The notes under the pieces were generated by a model. The model was given only the letters and a program-made list of their open reading frames with translations. It was not told the origin of the DNA and made no database searches. Below, piece after piece: positions 37,349 through 50,019 of a stretch of DNA of 64,000 nt. The DNA comes from Epiperipatus broadwayi (taxonomy: Eukaryota > Onychophora > Udeonychophora > Euonychophora > Peripatidae): contig JAQFVV010000559.1 in the NCBI GenBank assembly GCA_028023455.1, positions 124,001 to 188,000 on the forward strand, given 5' to 3'. Every line of letters starts with the position of its first letter. Position 1 is the stretch's first letter. Position numbers and translations under genes: made by a program.

Positions 37349-39540
37349 GATGATTCATCATATATAATATTTTTAAATCAGCTACAGTTTGCATTTTATA
37401 GATTTTACATGCAATAAAAGATTATTTCATAGTTCTACTTAGAATACTGGTGATCTTTCTTATTCTTCAGTTCGTGTTCAAATAGAATTGTTATAATTAT
37501 TTTGTATAATATCAGTTCAAAACAATTCCCCAATTTTATTCAATCACACTAAAGTTTCTATTCTTCTTCACTTCAAATATTTCTTTGATTTGTTGGGGTC
37601 TTATAATATCTGAAAACATCAGTTCTCTGGAATGGCATGTCAATTTCCTATAGCATTCAAAATGTTTTTCTGAAGATGTTGGCTTTCTGTAGCACATATA
37701 TAATTCGCAAAGACAATGTATAAAAATTGACTTCATTTTTATATCCAGCATGGTTTCCATTGCCTAATGTACTAAAATTTTCATTTCCTTTTTACTGCCA
37801 TAGTTGCTCATTGTTATGCATAAAGTCACATAATAAAAATATCTTTTAATTCTTATACTTGTTTACATAGCGATTGCTTTGACTTAGTTCATTACCATAG
37901 TTAATAAATGCCAATCCATGTCATTGTACTGTTCAAACTAGTGACGTATGAGACAATAAAGACAAGTTCGTTATTGGTTGATATATATAGTTGTACTATT
38001 TTTTTTTAAGAGTTTAATTTTGTATGTTTTCATTAATTGGGATTTTCTTCATTATTCACATATATATATGCGAAACAACAACAAAAAAATAGTTTCTCGC
38101 GATTTAATCTTTTTATTATTTGTTGAAGCAAAAAGTATATACATATCACATAACCACATATAGTTATGTTCAATTAGTGATGTGAGTAGCCATGGGTTGG
38201 TTTGGTCAAGCTTGTAAGCTGCCCTCACAATATATATATATAATATGTACATCGACACACATTAAATTTAGGTAAATACATTCATTAATACTTTAATTAT
38301 GATCCAATCATTTTTTTTGTTTTTGCTGCAGGTAAAAGTTTTTGTTGGCTATATAATTTAGATAGACTTGCATAATCTAACACTTAAAGTAATTATATGC
38401 TTATTTCCTATTTCTGGAAATGACACTTATTGCATAATACGCAATTATAAAAATCATTAATAAGCAAATTTTTTTTACAATTTTCTTTTTTTTTTTATTG
38501 CAAAAATAGTAGAAATGTCAAAACAAAGTTATTATTTTTATAGAAAAAATAATAACTTTTAACTTAAGAGTTTTGTTAAAATTGAAAATGATGTCGTATC
38601 AATTTTACAGGAATTTATTAAAAGAAGCTTTAAGGGGAAAATAAATCAAAATCATTTAATGCGTTTTAATTAAAAATTGCAGCAGCTGAAATGCCCTGTG
38701 ACAACGGAGAAGAGCCCAAGGATGTTGATTCTTCTATAATAAATCTTAAAAATGTGTTATAGGAAAATATTGTTTATTTTGTAATTTAAAATTAAATTAA
38801 AAATATAAAAAATGTTTTATAATAAATACTTTTATTTACTATACACTAAAACAGCAAAAAAAAAAAAAAAGTTTTCTTTAATCACAACTGGGTTTTTTAT
38901 ATTTAACTGGGCTGTCCAGAAATTAATTAATTCAATAATGATTGAATTAATTAATATCTGAATACCCCATGCTTTCATTTTAAAATTAAATGTTAAAACT
39001 CAATTGTGGTTGTTAGAAAACAAACAAATAAAAATGTTTATTATAAAATAGGCTGTTAACTGAAAGGAGATTCTTTGATTCCTCTTGGAGGCCTTAAAGG
39101 AACCAAGCAGGGCAAATTCATAATGTCTACTCTATATGTTTTCTTGATGTTGCAGCTGTTATTACTCTGTGATTATTCATATAGTATACAAACATGGATG
39201 GGCTGCTTACCAACATGGAGAATTTATTGGATTTTACATCAGAGTTTAAGATCAAGAAACATTATCTTTCTTCTCAGTTACCTGATAGCTCTCAACAGAA
39301 ATATCAGTTGAGTTTTTTGAAGGCAGAATGAATGTACTGTGAATGAAAAAAAAAACATTTTTTAATAATAGATATTTACAATCATGAGAAACAAAAATAA
39401 GTCATGGCTCTATTTCCAGGAGGCTGTAAAGTCACCAAACCAAGGCAGTGGTTGGTGGCTAAAGGTGGAAAGTGCTAAGAAAACCCTTATTGTAGAATGA
39501 GGTAGCTATTTAATAATAACTTTTTATTTAGGTACTTATA
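37349..39540. other. Intronic DNA, unclear content
   Basis: Nothing recognised over most of it. The + strand open frame at 39075-39311 and the sequence up to 39540 could be the 5' region of the LINE that follows, but I see no motif to prove it. Confidence 0.4.
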
Positions 39541-42420
39541 ACTACAGATCATTTTCAAGTGAAGGAAGATTGCATGAATTGGAAGAAGACTTATTTCACA
39601 TTAAATAAACATTATTAGACTTTATGAAGTTAGAAGAAAAGATGAAGAGACAATTGACTTAAAAAGAAGGCATGTACTCTCTACAAAGGCACAAATATTG
39701 AAAGTATAAGGAGAGTAGGATTCGTTATAAAAAACAGTGGAAGAACAATATTATGAAAATTGATGGCATATCAGATGGAGTGGGAAGATTGGTTATTCAA
39801 TGTAATACCAGATATCAGAGGCAGATAATTCAGGTTTATGCCCCAAGAAGTTCTCATAGTGATAAAGTAGTAGAGGATTTTTTTATATGAGATAATGCTT
39901 CCTCTCACTTAAGAAATAATTTGTTAAAAGAATTTGAAAAGTTAGGGGGGGCCTCAAAAAGCCGGGGGGGGGGGATGTACAAAAGGCTTTTTTTTAGACT
40001 AAACAACATTTTAAAATTGTTATGGAGACTTTAAGGCTAAAATTGATAAACAAATGAAAGATGAAAGTGCTGTAGGTAAATTTAGTTATGGTAATAGAAA
40101 TGAGAGAGAATGTAGACTTAAGGAGTTTACAGAAAAAGAAAAACTATATTATGATTTTTAAAAAAAAAAAAAAAAAATTAAAAGGAAATGGACCTGGAAG
40201 CATCCAAATGAAGGTGCAGCAGAATTGGATTATATTTTGATTAACAAAACATATTTCAAGATTGTAATGTTTTTAATAAATTCAACACAGGAAGTGATCA
40301 TTGATTAGTAAGATGTAAGATTCATGTTAATGCAAAACTAGAGAGACAACAATTATTAAGAAAAACAATATTCACAGTTGATAGTCCTAATTTTCAGAAA
40401 CATTCTAATGAATTTAAATTAGAACTTGTAAATCATTTTCAACTCTTAGCAAATTTTGAATTTGATTCTGATTTGAATGAAATCAATGGGAATATAAGTG
40501 ATACGCTTTAAAAAACTGCAACAAAGATATCTGGTAAAAAAAAGCAGCAATTGATCAATAAAATTTCTATTAGCATGATAATTTATGAAGAAAAGAAAAA
40601 ATATAAAATATATTAAAATAATGCATTAAGAAAAATTGAATATTTCAAATTTTGTAAAATGGTGCAAAAAAGAGTTGATAATAATATAATAAAATATAAT
40701 TGTGAATTAGAAAGAAAAGCTGTAGAAGAGAATAAAAGTCTCAAGAGTGTAAAACAACATTTTGGTATTCATGGGAAACTTCATTTTGCAATAAGAAAAA
40801 AAAAAGATGAAATTACTATTAAAAAGAGAGATGGCATCATAAAATGTGTAGGAGTTTTATCAACAATTATATAGTTACAAAGAACAAGTATCTCCTACAG
40901 CTATTATATCTTCTGAATTACCCAGCATTTTAAATGAAGAAGTGAGACATGCATTTATATTTATGAAGGAGGAAAAAACTTCAGATAATGATGGAATCAT
41001 AATTGATATCTTTAAAAAAGCAGGTGAAGAAATATAAATTTTTTGACAAAGTTATATATCAAATGTCTAAATAATAAAGATGTATCAGGTGATTGGAAGA
41101 AAACAGTATTAATATTAATATTTTAAAAAGGTGTTAAAAAGATTTTAGAAATTACAGACCTATCAGTCTTTTATCAGTTTTATACAAAATTTTTACCAAG
41201 ATAATTGCAACTTGTCTACAAAGAACTTTGGATTTCAACCAACCAAAAGCACAAGCTGGATTTAAAAGTGGTTTTAGTAAAGTGGATCATATCCAAGTAT
41301 TGAGAGAAGTTATAGAAAGGATCAATGAATATAAGTTTCCATTATGCTTTGACTTTGCAGTTTATAAAAAGATATTTGATTCTATAAGCATTTCTTCAGT
41401 AATTAAAATATTGGATCATCAAGGTATAGATCCAGGATATTGTCACAATCCGATGAATATTTGTAAAAATGCAAGAGCAACAATTAGATTATATAATGAT
41501 GCTAGGAAGGTTAACATTGAGAAGGGTGTAAGACAGGATGACTCCATATCTTCAAAACTTTTTACAGCAGTGCTGCAAGAAGTATTTTGTGGTTTTAAAT
41601 GGGAAGTTAAAGGAATAAAAATAAATAGAGAATATTTAAGTCACTTAGATTTTACAAATGATATAGTTGTTTTTGAAAATAATGCTTCAGAGCTTCAAGA
41701 AATGTTGCAAGAGTTATTGGATAAAATTAAAAAAGTAGAAGTAAACATTAAAAAGACTAAAGTAATGTTTAATGGATTTTCTCAAAAAATGAAAATAAAC
41801 ATTGATAATTATGAGTTAGAAGAAGTTAACAACTGTAAATATCTTGGACAGATTATTACTACAGATAAAAACATAATGGATGAAATGAATCAGAATTAAA
41901 CTTGCTTAGAGTGAATTTGGTAGAAATAACTTTATATTAAAAGAACATTTGCCTATGTGTTTGAAAAGAAAAGTTTTTAATCATGTTTTACCAGTGAGAC
42001 TTGGACATGTAACAAAAGAGCAACACAGAGACTTCAAACTACTCAAAGTAGTATGGAGAGACACATGTTAGGAATAACAAGAAGAGATCACAAACAAAAT
42101 ATATGGGTAAGAGGACAAACAGGTGTTTCCAACATCATAAGAATTAAGAGTCTGAAATGGAGTTGGGTTGGACATATTGCTAGAAGACATGATAATAGAT
42201 GAACAGTTGAATTCTTAAACTGGATTTCCAGAGATTATAAAGGACATAGAAAGAGACCACATGTGAGATGGATGGAGGAAATTAGGAAGTGTGGAGAAAT
42301 GATGTGAAAAAGAGATGCTAGAGATTGGAGAAGATGTATTAAACTTGGAAATATCTTCATCCTGAAGTGGATTGATAATGATGATGTATATATTATGATG
42401 ATTAAAATAATTTGTATATA
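39541..42420 (+). mobile_element. RTE-type LINE, near full length but inactivated
   Basis: The order is as in RTE-clade elements. First comes an apurinic-type endonuclease (SSEGRLHELEEDL at 39557; GISDGVGRLVIQ and IIQVYAPRSSHSDKVVE at about 39760-39880; KWTWKHPNE near 40190; a degraded GSDH block near 40290). Then the reverse transcriptase (41100-41900), then a C-terminal region (SWVGHIARRHDNR, RKRPHVRWMEEIRK at about 42160-42290), ending in IDNDD and a GATGATG-rich tail near 42380-42405. Many stops and frameshifts, an A17 run and a G-run at 39944-39975 mark decay. Parent length in this clade is about 3.2 kb, so little is missing. Confidence 0.85.
41228..41899 (+). pseudogene. RTE reverse transcriptase domain, catalytically dead
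   Basis: The 223-codon open frame is the RT core of the LINE at 39541. It carries FNQPKAQAGFKSGFSKVDHI, then FDFAVYKKIFDSIS (the usual DYEKAFDS block, with the first catalytic Asp context altered), GVRQDDSISSKLFTAVLQEV (canonical GVRQGD.ISPKLF) and LSHLDFTNDIVVF, where the active-site A/DD has become TND. Loss of one catalytic aspartate and of the Gly in GVRQGD means it would not work even if translated. Confidence 0.88.
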
Positions 42421-43149
42421 TATTGTTTATAGCTTTTTAGTATTGGGATCTTTTCCATTATTTTTGCAATTTTCATTAAAATGAAGAATAAAAATAATAT
42501 TGTAGCCCATTTAAAGTTTGATAAAAGTAGCATATTAAATATTCATTCCAATATTATTTTGTTTATAAAAAAACATTTTTTTAAAAACAAAATTACAATC
42601 GAGAAATATTAAAATTTAAAACAACTTTTAAATCATGAGAAAATATAGATTTTTTTAAAATTAAATTTTCTATAAACATTTTACAATATTAATGTTTTTT
42701 TTAATATATCACCTTCTTGTGGGCATCATTGAAAACTTACTGAATTAATATGAACATGTTTGAAATCCAGTTTGCCAACACAGATACAGTATACCCTGAA
42801 ATATTTTATTATCATATTACATTGTCATTGATTTCTAATGTATATATACAATTTAAAGGAAATTCATTGGAGAGAAGTATGTTCAAACTCAGTTACAAAA
42901 CTTATTCTAAACAATCAATTTCTAAGATAAACACGTGTTTAAATGTTTATGGGAAGATAGTATAAAATGATTTTTTCTTAAATAAAGTAGAAATTTCTGT
43001 GTATAGATTATGGGACATTGACCTTATTATTATCATTCTCTTCTTCTAAAACCATTAAATCCTTCAGTAAATTAATCTACCTCTTATTTCTTATCAAATT
43101 ATTCTTCTGAAGGCTGTTTGTATATCCATTATTCTAATTGATTATTTTC
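42421..43149. other. AT-rich intronic DNA
   Basis: Nothing recognised; a 71-codon frame at 42750-42965 has no family resemblance. Confidence 0.5.
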
Positions 43150-43154
43150 TATTT

Positions 43155-43325
43155 TGGTCCAAAGACTTTTAACAGTGCAAAATCATTAAATGGGTGCATT
43201 TCTCAGGGGTTCATGAGGAGTTTAAGCACCAGAAGTGCCAAAACTGGAATAGATATGAGGATCTTATACTACAAGTCTGACAATCTTACCACTGCACTAA
43301 ATCACATAGTTGTAGAGTATTAGAT
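43155..43325 (-). mobile_element. Possible tRNA-derived SINE
   Basis: On the - strand, TTTAGTGCAGTGGTAAGATTG resembles a tRNA D-arm with a Pol III A-box. It is followed by CAGACTTGTAGTA, like an anticodon arm, and a degraded T-arm/B-box region (CATATCTATTCCAG). The remainder to about 43155 would be the tRNA-unrelated body. No target duplication seen. Confidence 0.4.
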
Positions 43326-43825
43326 TATGAAGTGCAAGGTACTCAGATTGGTTCCGGTCAGATACTTTTGATACCAAAATCCTTGTCAACTCTCTGAGCA
43401 ATTAAGCCAATTAATGATGATGATGATTATGAAGTATAAGGTACTTATATTGGTTTCAGTCAGACACTTTTGATACCAAAATTCTTGTCAACTCTCTGGG
43501 TAATTAAGCCAATTAGATGATGATGATGATTATGAAGTATAAGGTACTCAGATTGGTTACAGTCAGACACATTTGATACCAAAATTCTTGTCAACTCTCT
43601 GAGTAATTAAGCCAATTAATGATGATGATGATGATTATTATGAAGTGTAAGGTACTCAAATTGGTTCCAATCAAACACTTTTGATACCAAAAGTTTTTGC
43701 CAATTCTCTGAGCAATTAATCCAATTGATGATGATGATGATTATTATTTTTCAGTCAGACACTTTTGATACTAAACCTTCTTGTCAACACTCTGAGCAAT
43801 AAAGCCATGGATGATGCTGATGATT
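43323..43825. repeat. ~104-bp tandem repeat, five copies
   Basis: Units start at about 43323, 43427, 43530, 43635 and 43740 (partial). Each contains AAGGTACTCAGATTGGTT, CACTTTTGATACCAAAAT and CTCTCTGAGCAATTAAGCC, and ends in GATGATGATGAT. Divergence between units is moderate, so the array is older than the 75-bp minisatellite. Confidence 0.93.
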
Positions 43826-44911
43826 ATTATTATCATTAATGAAAACAATTATAAAATCTTTATCTCTTTTATATCTATTACCTTTACATTTCTCTCTCTC
43901 TTTGATATGTCTCCAATATTTTACAATCCAAAAATAAATGTTCAACTCCTCTCTTTCATTTTCTATAGTTCAATTCTTTATTTCATTTTTTTCTGATATC
44001 TAAAGCTCATATTTATTGGTCCAAATGACAACAATCCTCTGTAGTATTATCATATATATTTTCATACTTTATATATTTTTATTTTAATATAACTCCAAAG
44101 TAGCTTTCTATAATGAGAGAAAACCAAATTATTTATTATCTTTTCCCATCTCTCACAATTAAATACTAGTAACATCAGCTCAGGATCCTTAGAAATATGA
44201 CACTTATTTCTCCATAAATGCAAACTTTATCATACTTTTTTTTTTCTTTTACAATCAACACATTACATTTATCTGACTAATCAAGATATATTTGTGTAGT
44301 TCATAATATCTTGCTACCATTTTATAGATTAATATTGGATGGGTTACTGAGTTGATTATAAACTAAGCTGTATTTTATTTTTAAAAAAATGTATGGTTTT
44401 TATGGTTTAATACTAATCTCAAGTCATAGATATTGCTGTTAATGTATTAAAAGATATACCAAAGATTATTTTAAAATCTATAAGTAGAAATAACAATATT
44501 GTAAAAGTAATTATGTAATAATAAAGTGTAATATTGGAAAATCTTTTTCAAATCATTAATATTTTTTTAGTACTTTCTAAACTTAATCCTTTAGTTTAAT
44601 TTTGTAATTTTTTAATGATTAGATTTATAGATAAAAAAGTTTATTTAATATCAATTATTCACTAAACTTATCTTCATGAAGCAAAATGGATACTAACATT
44701 ACAATATCCATATATCAGTTGCATGCGCAACTCACAGGCAAGCAATTTTGCAATTGCTTATAAATATAATTTATATATACAGTATATGATTTCAAATATA
44801 TAATCTCTAAATAAATATCATAGATTAAACTATTATATGAATTAAATTTTTATTAATCTTCATACATGTAAATGAATTTTTATTATTATTATTATTATTA
44901 TTTTTTTCTAG
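43826..44911. other. AT-rich intronic DNA
   Basis: No supported feature. The (ATT)n run at 44880-44900 lies directly before the exon 2 acceptor. Confidence 0.5.
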
Positions 44912-45052
44912 TGCGTTTCTGGAATTGCTTTAAATGAGATGTTTGACTTAATTTATGACAATGGTCCTGATAAATATATGGTCGTAGGAACCGGATGCTC
45001 TTTTGTAACTGAAGCAACAGCAGAAGTGACATCTTTAAGAAATATGACTCAA
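44912..45052 (+). CDS. GABA-B receptor-like, second coding exon
   Basis: The 47-codon exon continues the ligand-binding domain directly from HRDTQ of the first exon. It reads CVSGIALNEMFDLIYDNGPD, KYMVVGTGCS, FVTEATAEVTSLRNMTQ. The pattern cysteine, helix, then strand with G-x-GCS loop and a T/S-rich helix equals the segment of GABA-B subunits in which the GCS serine contributes to ligand binding in subunit 1. The acceptor is a T-rich tract ending CTAG (44910-44911) and the donor is GTTAGA at 45053. Both junctions are phase 0 and the exon length is a multiple of three. Identified by protein continuity, as it is too short to stand out as an ORF. Confidence 0.88.
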
Positions 45053-45185
45053 GTTAGATTTTCCACCCCCTCTTTTTTTCTGTCTATATGATAGTATTTA
45101 TAATTTTAATCTTGAAAAAATCAATAACAAAACATCCAGACATTAAGGAAATAAAAAATTATATTTATATAACTACATAGTGGCA

Positions 45186-45686
45186 ATATATAGTGAGTTT
45201 TGCCTGTTTTAACAACAGTTATACACAAGCATAAGAGGAGGTGGTCATGTGATGTTTATTTGCTTAAAACCAATCTTGCCTAATAGGATAGTGGTGGCTA
45301 TGGTTATTAAAGAACCAAAGACACCAAAATTTATGGGTACTGAACTGGGTTCAGATCCATATGACTATATAAGCCAATGGGCTTGGATTGAAAACATTAA
45401 GATGTTTTAAGTTTAAGACTCATAGTTTTGTAGTTAAATGGAGATAAAAGGTGTTTGCTGGAGGATTGCATTAGATCCTAAGATCTAGATGTAGTGCTCT
45501 CAGATCCAAGGCTCCTCACTGATGAAGGCCATAAGCCAGAAACTAGTCTGGGGATGTTGGATGAGTATGCACTAGATGGGGATTTTATGCACAAGCCTTC
45601 TGGCATCCATTGATTACTCTAGCTTGCTGTGTGTGGTAATATATATATATATATAGTGAGTTTTGCCTGTTTTAACAAAGGTTATA
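45186..45686. repeat. Insert flanked by 38-bp direct repeats
   Basis: ATATATAGTGAGTTTTGCCT and the next 18 bp occur at 45186-45223 and again at 45649-45686 with two mismatches. The 425 bp between them is GC-richer than its surroundings and has no ORF. This is either an insertion with an unusually long target duplication or a local duplication followed by change. Confidence 0.75.
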
Positions 45687-47099
45687 TATATAATGACATT
45701 ATTAGCCATTGGATTCTCAAACTATTTATATCAAATGTAATAATTCTACAACCTGAGCAGCTAAAAATAAAGTCTCCACTGATTGGTCTTGAGCTTATAA
45801 AATTCATAAGATTCAACATCAAATATGAAAATGATTCTATTGCCTGATTCAAATTAACCTTAAGTAGTATTTATAAAGTCAGATATTTGAAGTACATATT
45901 TTAATAACCTTTCAACTTTCTAATTCATCATAAATATATTAGAAAATAATTAATTATAAATTTAACCAAATATAAATAGCTAGATTTTATTCTGTCTTAA
46001 AAATTATTACATTTTAATTAACACTGTCCAATTTTTTTCCACATATTTTAAATGAATTGGAAATTCACAACCCTCTGAACATTGCAAATGTTTATTGTTT
46101 ATATTTTTCATCTTAATAAGAGCATAAAAATTAGCAAGAAATGGATTCATTTTCTTCCGTTAAGATTATTGAACGATAACGTTATAAGATATAATAGCTA
46201 AATTTTATATTTATGGTTTTAAGAAATTTAAATGACTTTTAAAATTATTACATATTAATTAATGCTGTTTAAATTCTGTTTAATTATTTTGTAAAATATT
46301 TACAATAAATTGAAAATTCACAAAGGTATTTAAGGTCAATTTAAATCACACAGTAAAAACATCTATATGAATTTGAAACTCCACCTGAAATCTTAATAAG
46401 AATTCAAAAAGGCATCTGAAAGTGAAAATGGAAGTGTTCCATTTTTATTTGCTAAAACTATTGAATGATGATGTAAAATGAGATGATTTAATTAAATTTA
46501 ATATAGATGACACTAGAAGATTTCTTTAGCTCCTAAAATTATTATACATTAATTAATGTTGCTTAATTATTCTATTACACAGTGAATCCTCAATCCATCA
46601 TATTTCAAGAGACCATAGAAAATAATCATAAATCCATTAAAATAAGAAGCAATAAAATATAATTTAACTGTTAACTTAAATGTCAACTTAGATAATATAA
46701 TTCAAAATAACCCATTCTAATTATTGCAATGTTTATAAAGTTATTGAACATGGCAGCTAGAGGGCAGTTCATTTTTTTTATTTAAATAAACTTGGTGAAT
46801 TTCACATATCTTTACATATATATATATCATTGATTTTACTCTTCACTTATACTTGTAATTCAACTTTGCCAACATTTGTTCATTCATCTGCATATCAAAA
46901 TGATTTATTTCTTCTTTATATCTTAATGCTAAGTGTACTTTTGGTAGAGTTCACCATATTCATAGCTCTCTTAAATGAATTATTATTGCTGGATTGTTTA
47001 TAATGCAATTATGCATGCATTTTTATTTAAATTAATCCATTTAAATGTTCCATTTGTTAGATAATTGAATGCTATTTTCCCTTTTCTTTATTATGTTTC
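45687..47099. other. AT-rich intronic DNA
   Basis: Nothing recognised. Confidence 0.5.
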
Positions 47100-48070
47100 T
47101 ATGGTTGGCAATAAACCACATCTCTTTGACTTTTTTGTCATCATGCTCCATACATACTAGATTGTCTGTGGGTCAAATCTATGACCAAATTGTTTTCTGT
47201 GGTCCAAAAAACAGTCTTATATTCTGGGTTATTTTTAGTGCAACTGTGTAAGTATTGGTGCTGCACTAATCTGGTTGAGATATTATCTCTACATTCCCCA
47301 TAATATATATCCATGAAATCTGAGTTGTTGCATAGAACCACATATGCTATCTGCAGTGTGCTCTCTTTTTGAATTTGTCTTTAGTGTTGTTACTCAACCT
47401 GTTAAGATTATGGGGAATGTGAAACCAACTTTGAAAGTTGTTTCTCAGATCTTTTTTATTTTGTTTGTTAATCTCAGAATATAAAACACGCTAACCCATA
47501 GTTTATTTTCAGTTTGCAGTTTTAAAGTTTTCTTTGTATTTCTATAGAATTGTTTAATAACATTCAACAAAATATTTTTATTATAACCTATACTACATAG
47601 ATCATTTATGAATTCATCTATATTGGTTTTTAAAGCATCATATTTCTCCGAAGAAATGCTTTGGATCCTTCAATTTGTAAACCATTTGTATTTTAGATTG
47701 TGGATAGATAGTGCCTCTAATTTTAAATGGGTTTATTATCTTTTTATAATCCAACTATTTTTATTTCTTTGGATTGTGTCTAAATACTTTAATCTGTGTT
47801 TGTTATTTTCATATTGAATAGTCAATGTTAAAGATGACTCATTCACCAGTAATACACACTACTGAATAATAGTTTGTTTGGGAGCGCATTTAGAATGTCA
47901 TCAACATATTGCTTATATATAATATCACTGATCTTTATCCATGAATGCCATTATGATTTTGTCTTCCATGTTATCTAGTGTCAAGCTGCATATGATGCTG
48001 CTGGTATTGCAATAGAAATGAAATTTTTACTTCATCCAGCCTCATTTGAAAGGCCTAATGTAATGAAATT
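47100..48070 (-). mobile_element. Penelope-like retroelement remnant
   Basis: Read on the - strand: a degraded reverse transcriptase with KQYVDDILNALPN (the YVDD catalytic box, complement at 47894-47908), then TIQYENNKHRLKYLDT, the post-catalytic block of Penelope-like RTs. Further on is a frame (47341-47141) with DIYYGECRDNISTRLVQHQY, a degraded GIY-YIG endonuclease motif (YIGET...TR...H). RT followed by a GIY-YIG nuclease is diagnostic of Penelope-like elements. Multiple stops and frameshifts; the N-terminal part of the RT is missing. Confidence 0.72.
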
Positions 48071-48099
48071 GATAAATATACTTTGAATTACCTAGCTAA

Positions 48100-48520
48100 T
48101 TGCCTACATGTTCTGGAAGAATATATTTTATTATCTATGGTATATTCATACATGAAGGGTCAGATTGACTTTAAGTCAACATGGGTGTGATGAGAATCTT
48201 GGCCTTAGGGTGGCCTTTGAGCATTCCATCATCAGAATTTTAATTGGATGGACAGTTGAAGAATTGGAGTGTGGAGTGGATTAAAGTTTGTCCATTAAAG
48301 TATGAAGATTGGCTATCTTAATATATATCTGAGCATTTATTTCATATATGTATGGAGATGATAATCTGAACCAATTGATGATTGCTGGTTTAGCATGAAA
48401 TACGTATATTGGTGATTATTTATCTTTTCGACATATATGCATTCAATCGTATCAGTGTTATGAGATAGAGAGGAGAGTGGCAGGTCATGTGAAAATCTGT
48501 GCTCATATACCCTATATATA
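48100..48520 (+). repeat. Dispersed repeat family, forward copy
   Basis: A near full-length copy: GGTCAGATTGACTTTAAGTC, GAGCATTCCATCATCAG, GATAATCTGAACCAATTGATG, TTTAGCATGAAATACG, then an end resembling GAAAATCTGTGCTCATATAC. The last block is shared with the copy ending near 60475. Confidence 0.8.
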
Positions 48521-50019
48521 TATATATTATAATTTGAAGTTCAAGTCACAATTAGATAGAAACAAAACTGGTTGACATGAGTGCATTTTTATGTGAAGTG
48601 TGTTTACTATTGGTTGCACATTTATGAAAGTAAATTAAAATAAATGCACGTTTGTTTTCCACAAAATAAATATTAATAATATTCCAGAGTTTAATAATAC
48701 ATAAAATTTAAGATAAATAAATTTCTCAGAGCAATCTTATAGATGTGTGATAATAACTTTACTGTATTCTTAAATACATAGACTTGGTTATGATATCTCT
48801 TATGTAAATAACTATTTGGTGTAAATTAATAAGGCTAGCAAATTACATCTCTCTCATTCTTAAATGGATAACCTTAAGATAAATTATTAATTGAATATTA
48901 TATTTAACTAAATCAATCTTAATCATTTATTTAAAAGATATAAAGTTGTAAAGTTTATTAAGTTATTCTAGGTATGATGGCTGTAAAAAGGATTTCTTTT
49001 ACATCACCTTGCCTTACTACTTTGTATTTTAGATAACAATAGTAATAGCAAATGTTATACAAAATTTAAATAAATGAATATATAATTTAATATCTTGAAA
49101 GTATAACCTTTTATTTCAACAATATGTAAAGATGATGATTTCAACAATGAGAAATAGATATATTTAAATATAACAATTGCTTTATTATTAATAAGAAGTA
49201 CATAAATGAAATAACAAAATTATAAACAAACAATAACAAACGTAATTTGATACAAAATTCTATAATATTGTTTGTTCTTCATGAAAAAGCTAAGCTTGGA
49301 TTATGATGATGTGCAATCTTAAAGTGTTGCAAAGGCAAGGCACTCTATTAGAGAAGGTTGAGCAATATTAATTCAAAACCTAATTTGACAACAGTTTAAA
49401 AATTGTTGACTGTTATTGATATTGGGATTGTCTAAGTGTTGAATGATCTTTAATGATTAATTATCTTAATAACAGCAATCAATAGATTATCAACCTCATT
49501 TTATCAAACTGGCTAGTTCTTTTACTCTTTTGGAGTAAGCAAAATTATTTACTTAGTGCATCTAAATGATATACAAAATACATAGTTTTACTTATTATGC
49601 ATTCATATCTTTTACTAGAATGATGTGCTATGCTTTTTATTTTATTCAAAATTAAATAATTAGATAGGAGTATACCTCTTCTAACAAATATAATTTATTC
49701 TCTTTATGTCATCAGAATGCCTTATTGCATAATATAGCATTTCAAAATTATGCAAATATCATAGGTCCTATACAAATAAATACAGTATTCCTGAATGATT
49801 TAATCATCTATCCAATGATGATTAGCTATACAAAATCTGACAATGAATTTAAGGATTAATAAATCATAAAGTAAATTAAATGGGTTTACATAAGTTTATA
49901 CATTAGTTTAACTAAATGCAACCTGACTTCAATATAAAATGTAAATTACATATATTACAGTCATATCCAATATCTTTAATAAAATATATAAAGTTGTTAC
50001 TTGTACCTTCATATCTCAG
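48521..50019. other. AT-rich intronic DNA
   Basis: Nothing recognised. Confidence 0.5.

Noticed and set aside
39944-39975. G-quadruplex at two G-runs
   Set aside because: Only two runs, in a decayed LINE; a four-run motif is absent.
43861-44340. Degraded LINE C-terminus on the - strand (HLFLDC-like pattern)
   Set aside because: Only one short H..C pattern with no partner cysteines and many stops; too weak to list.
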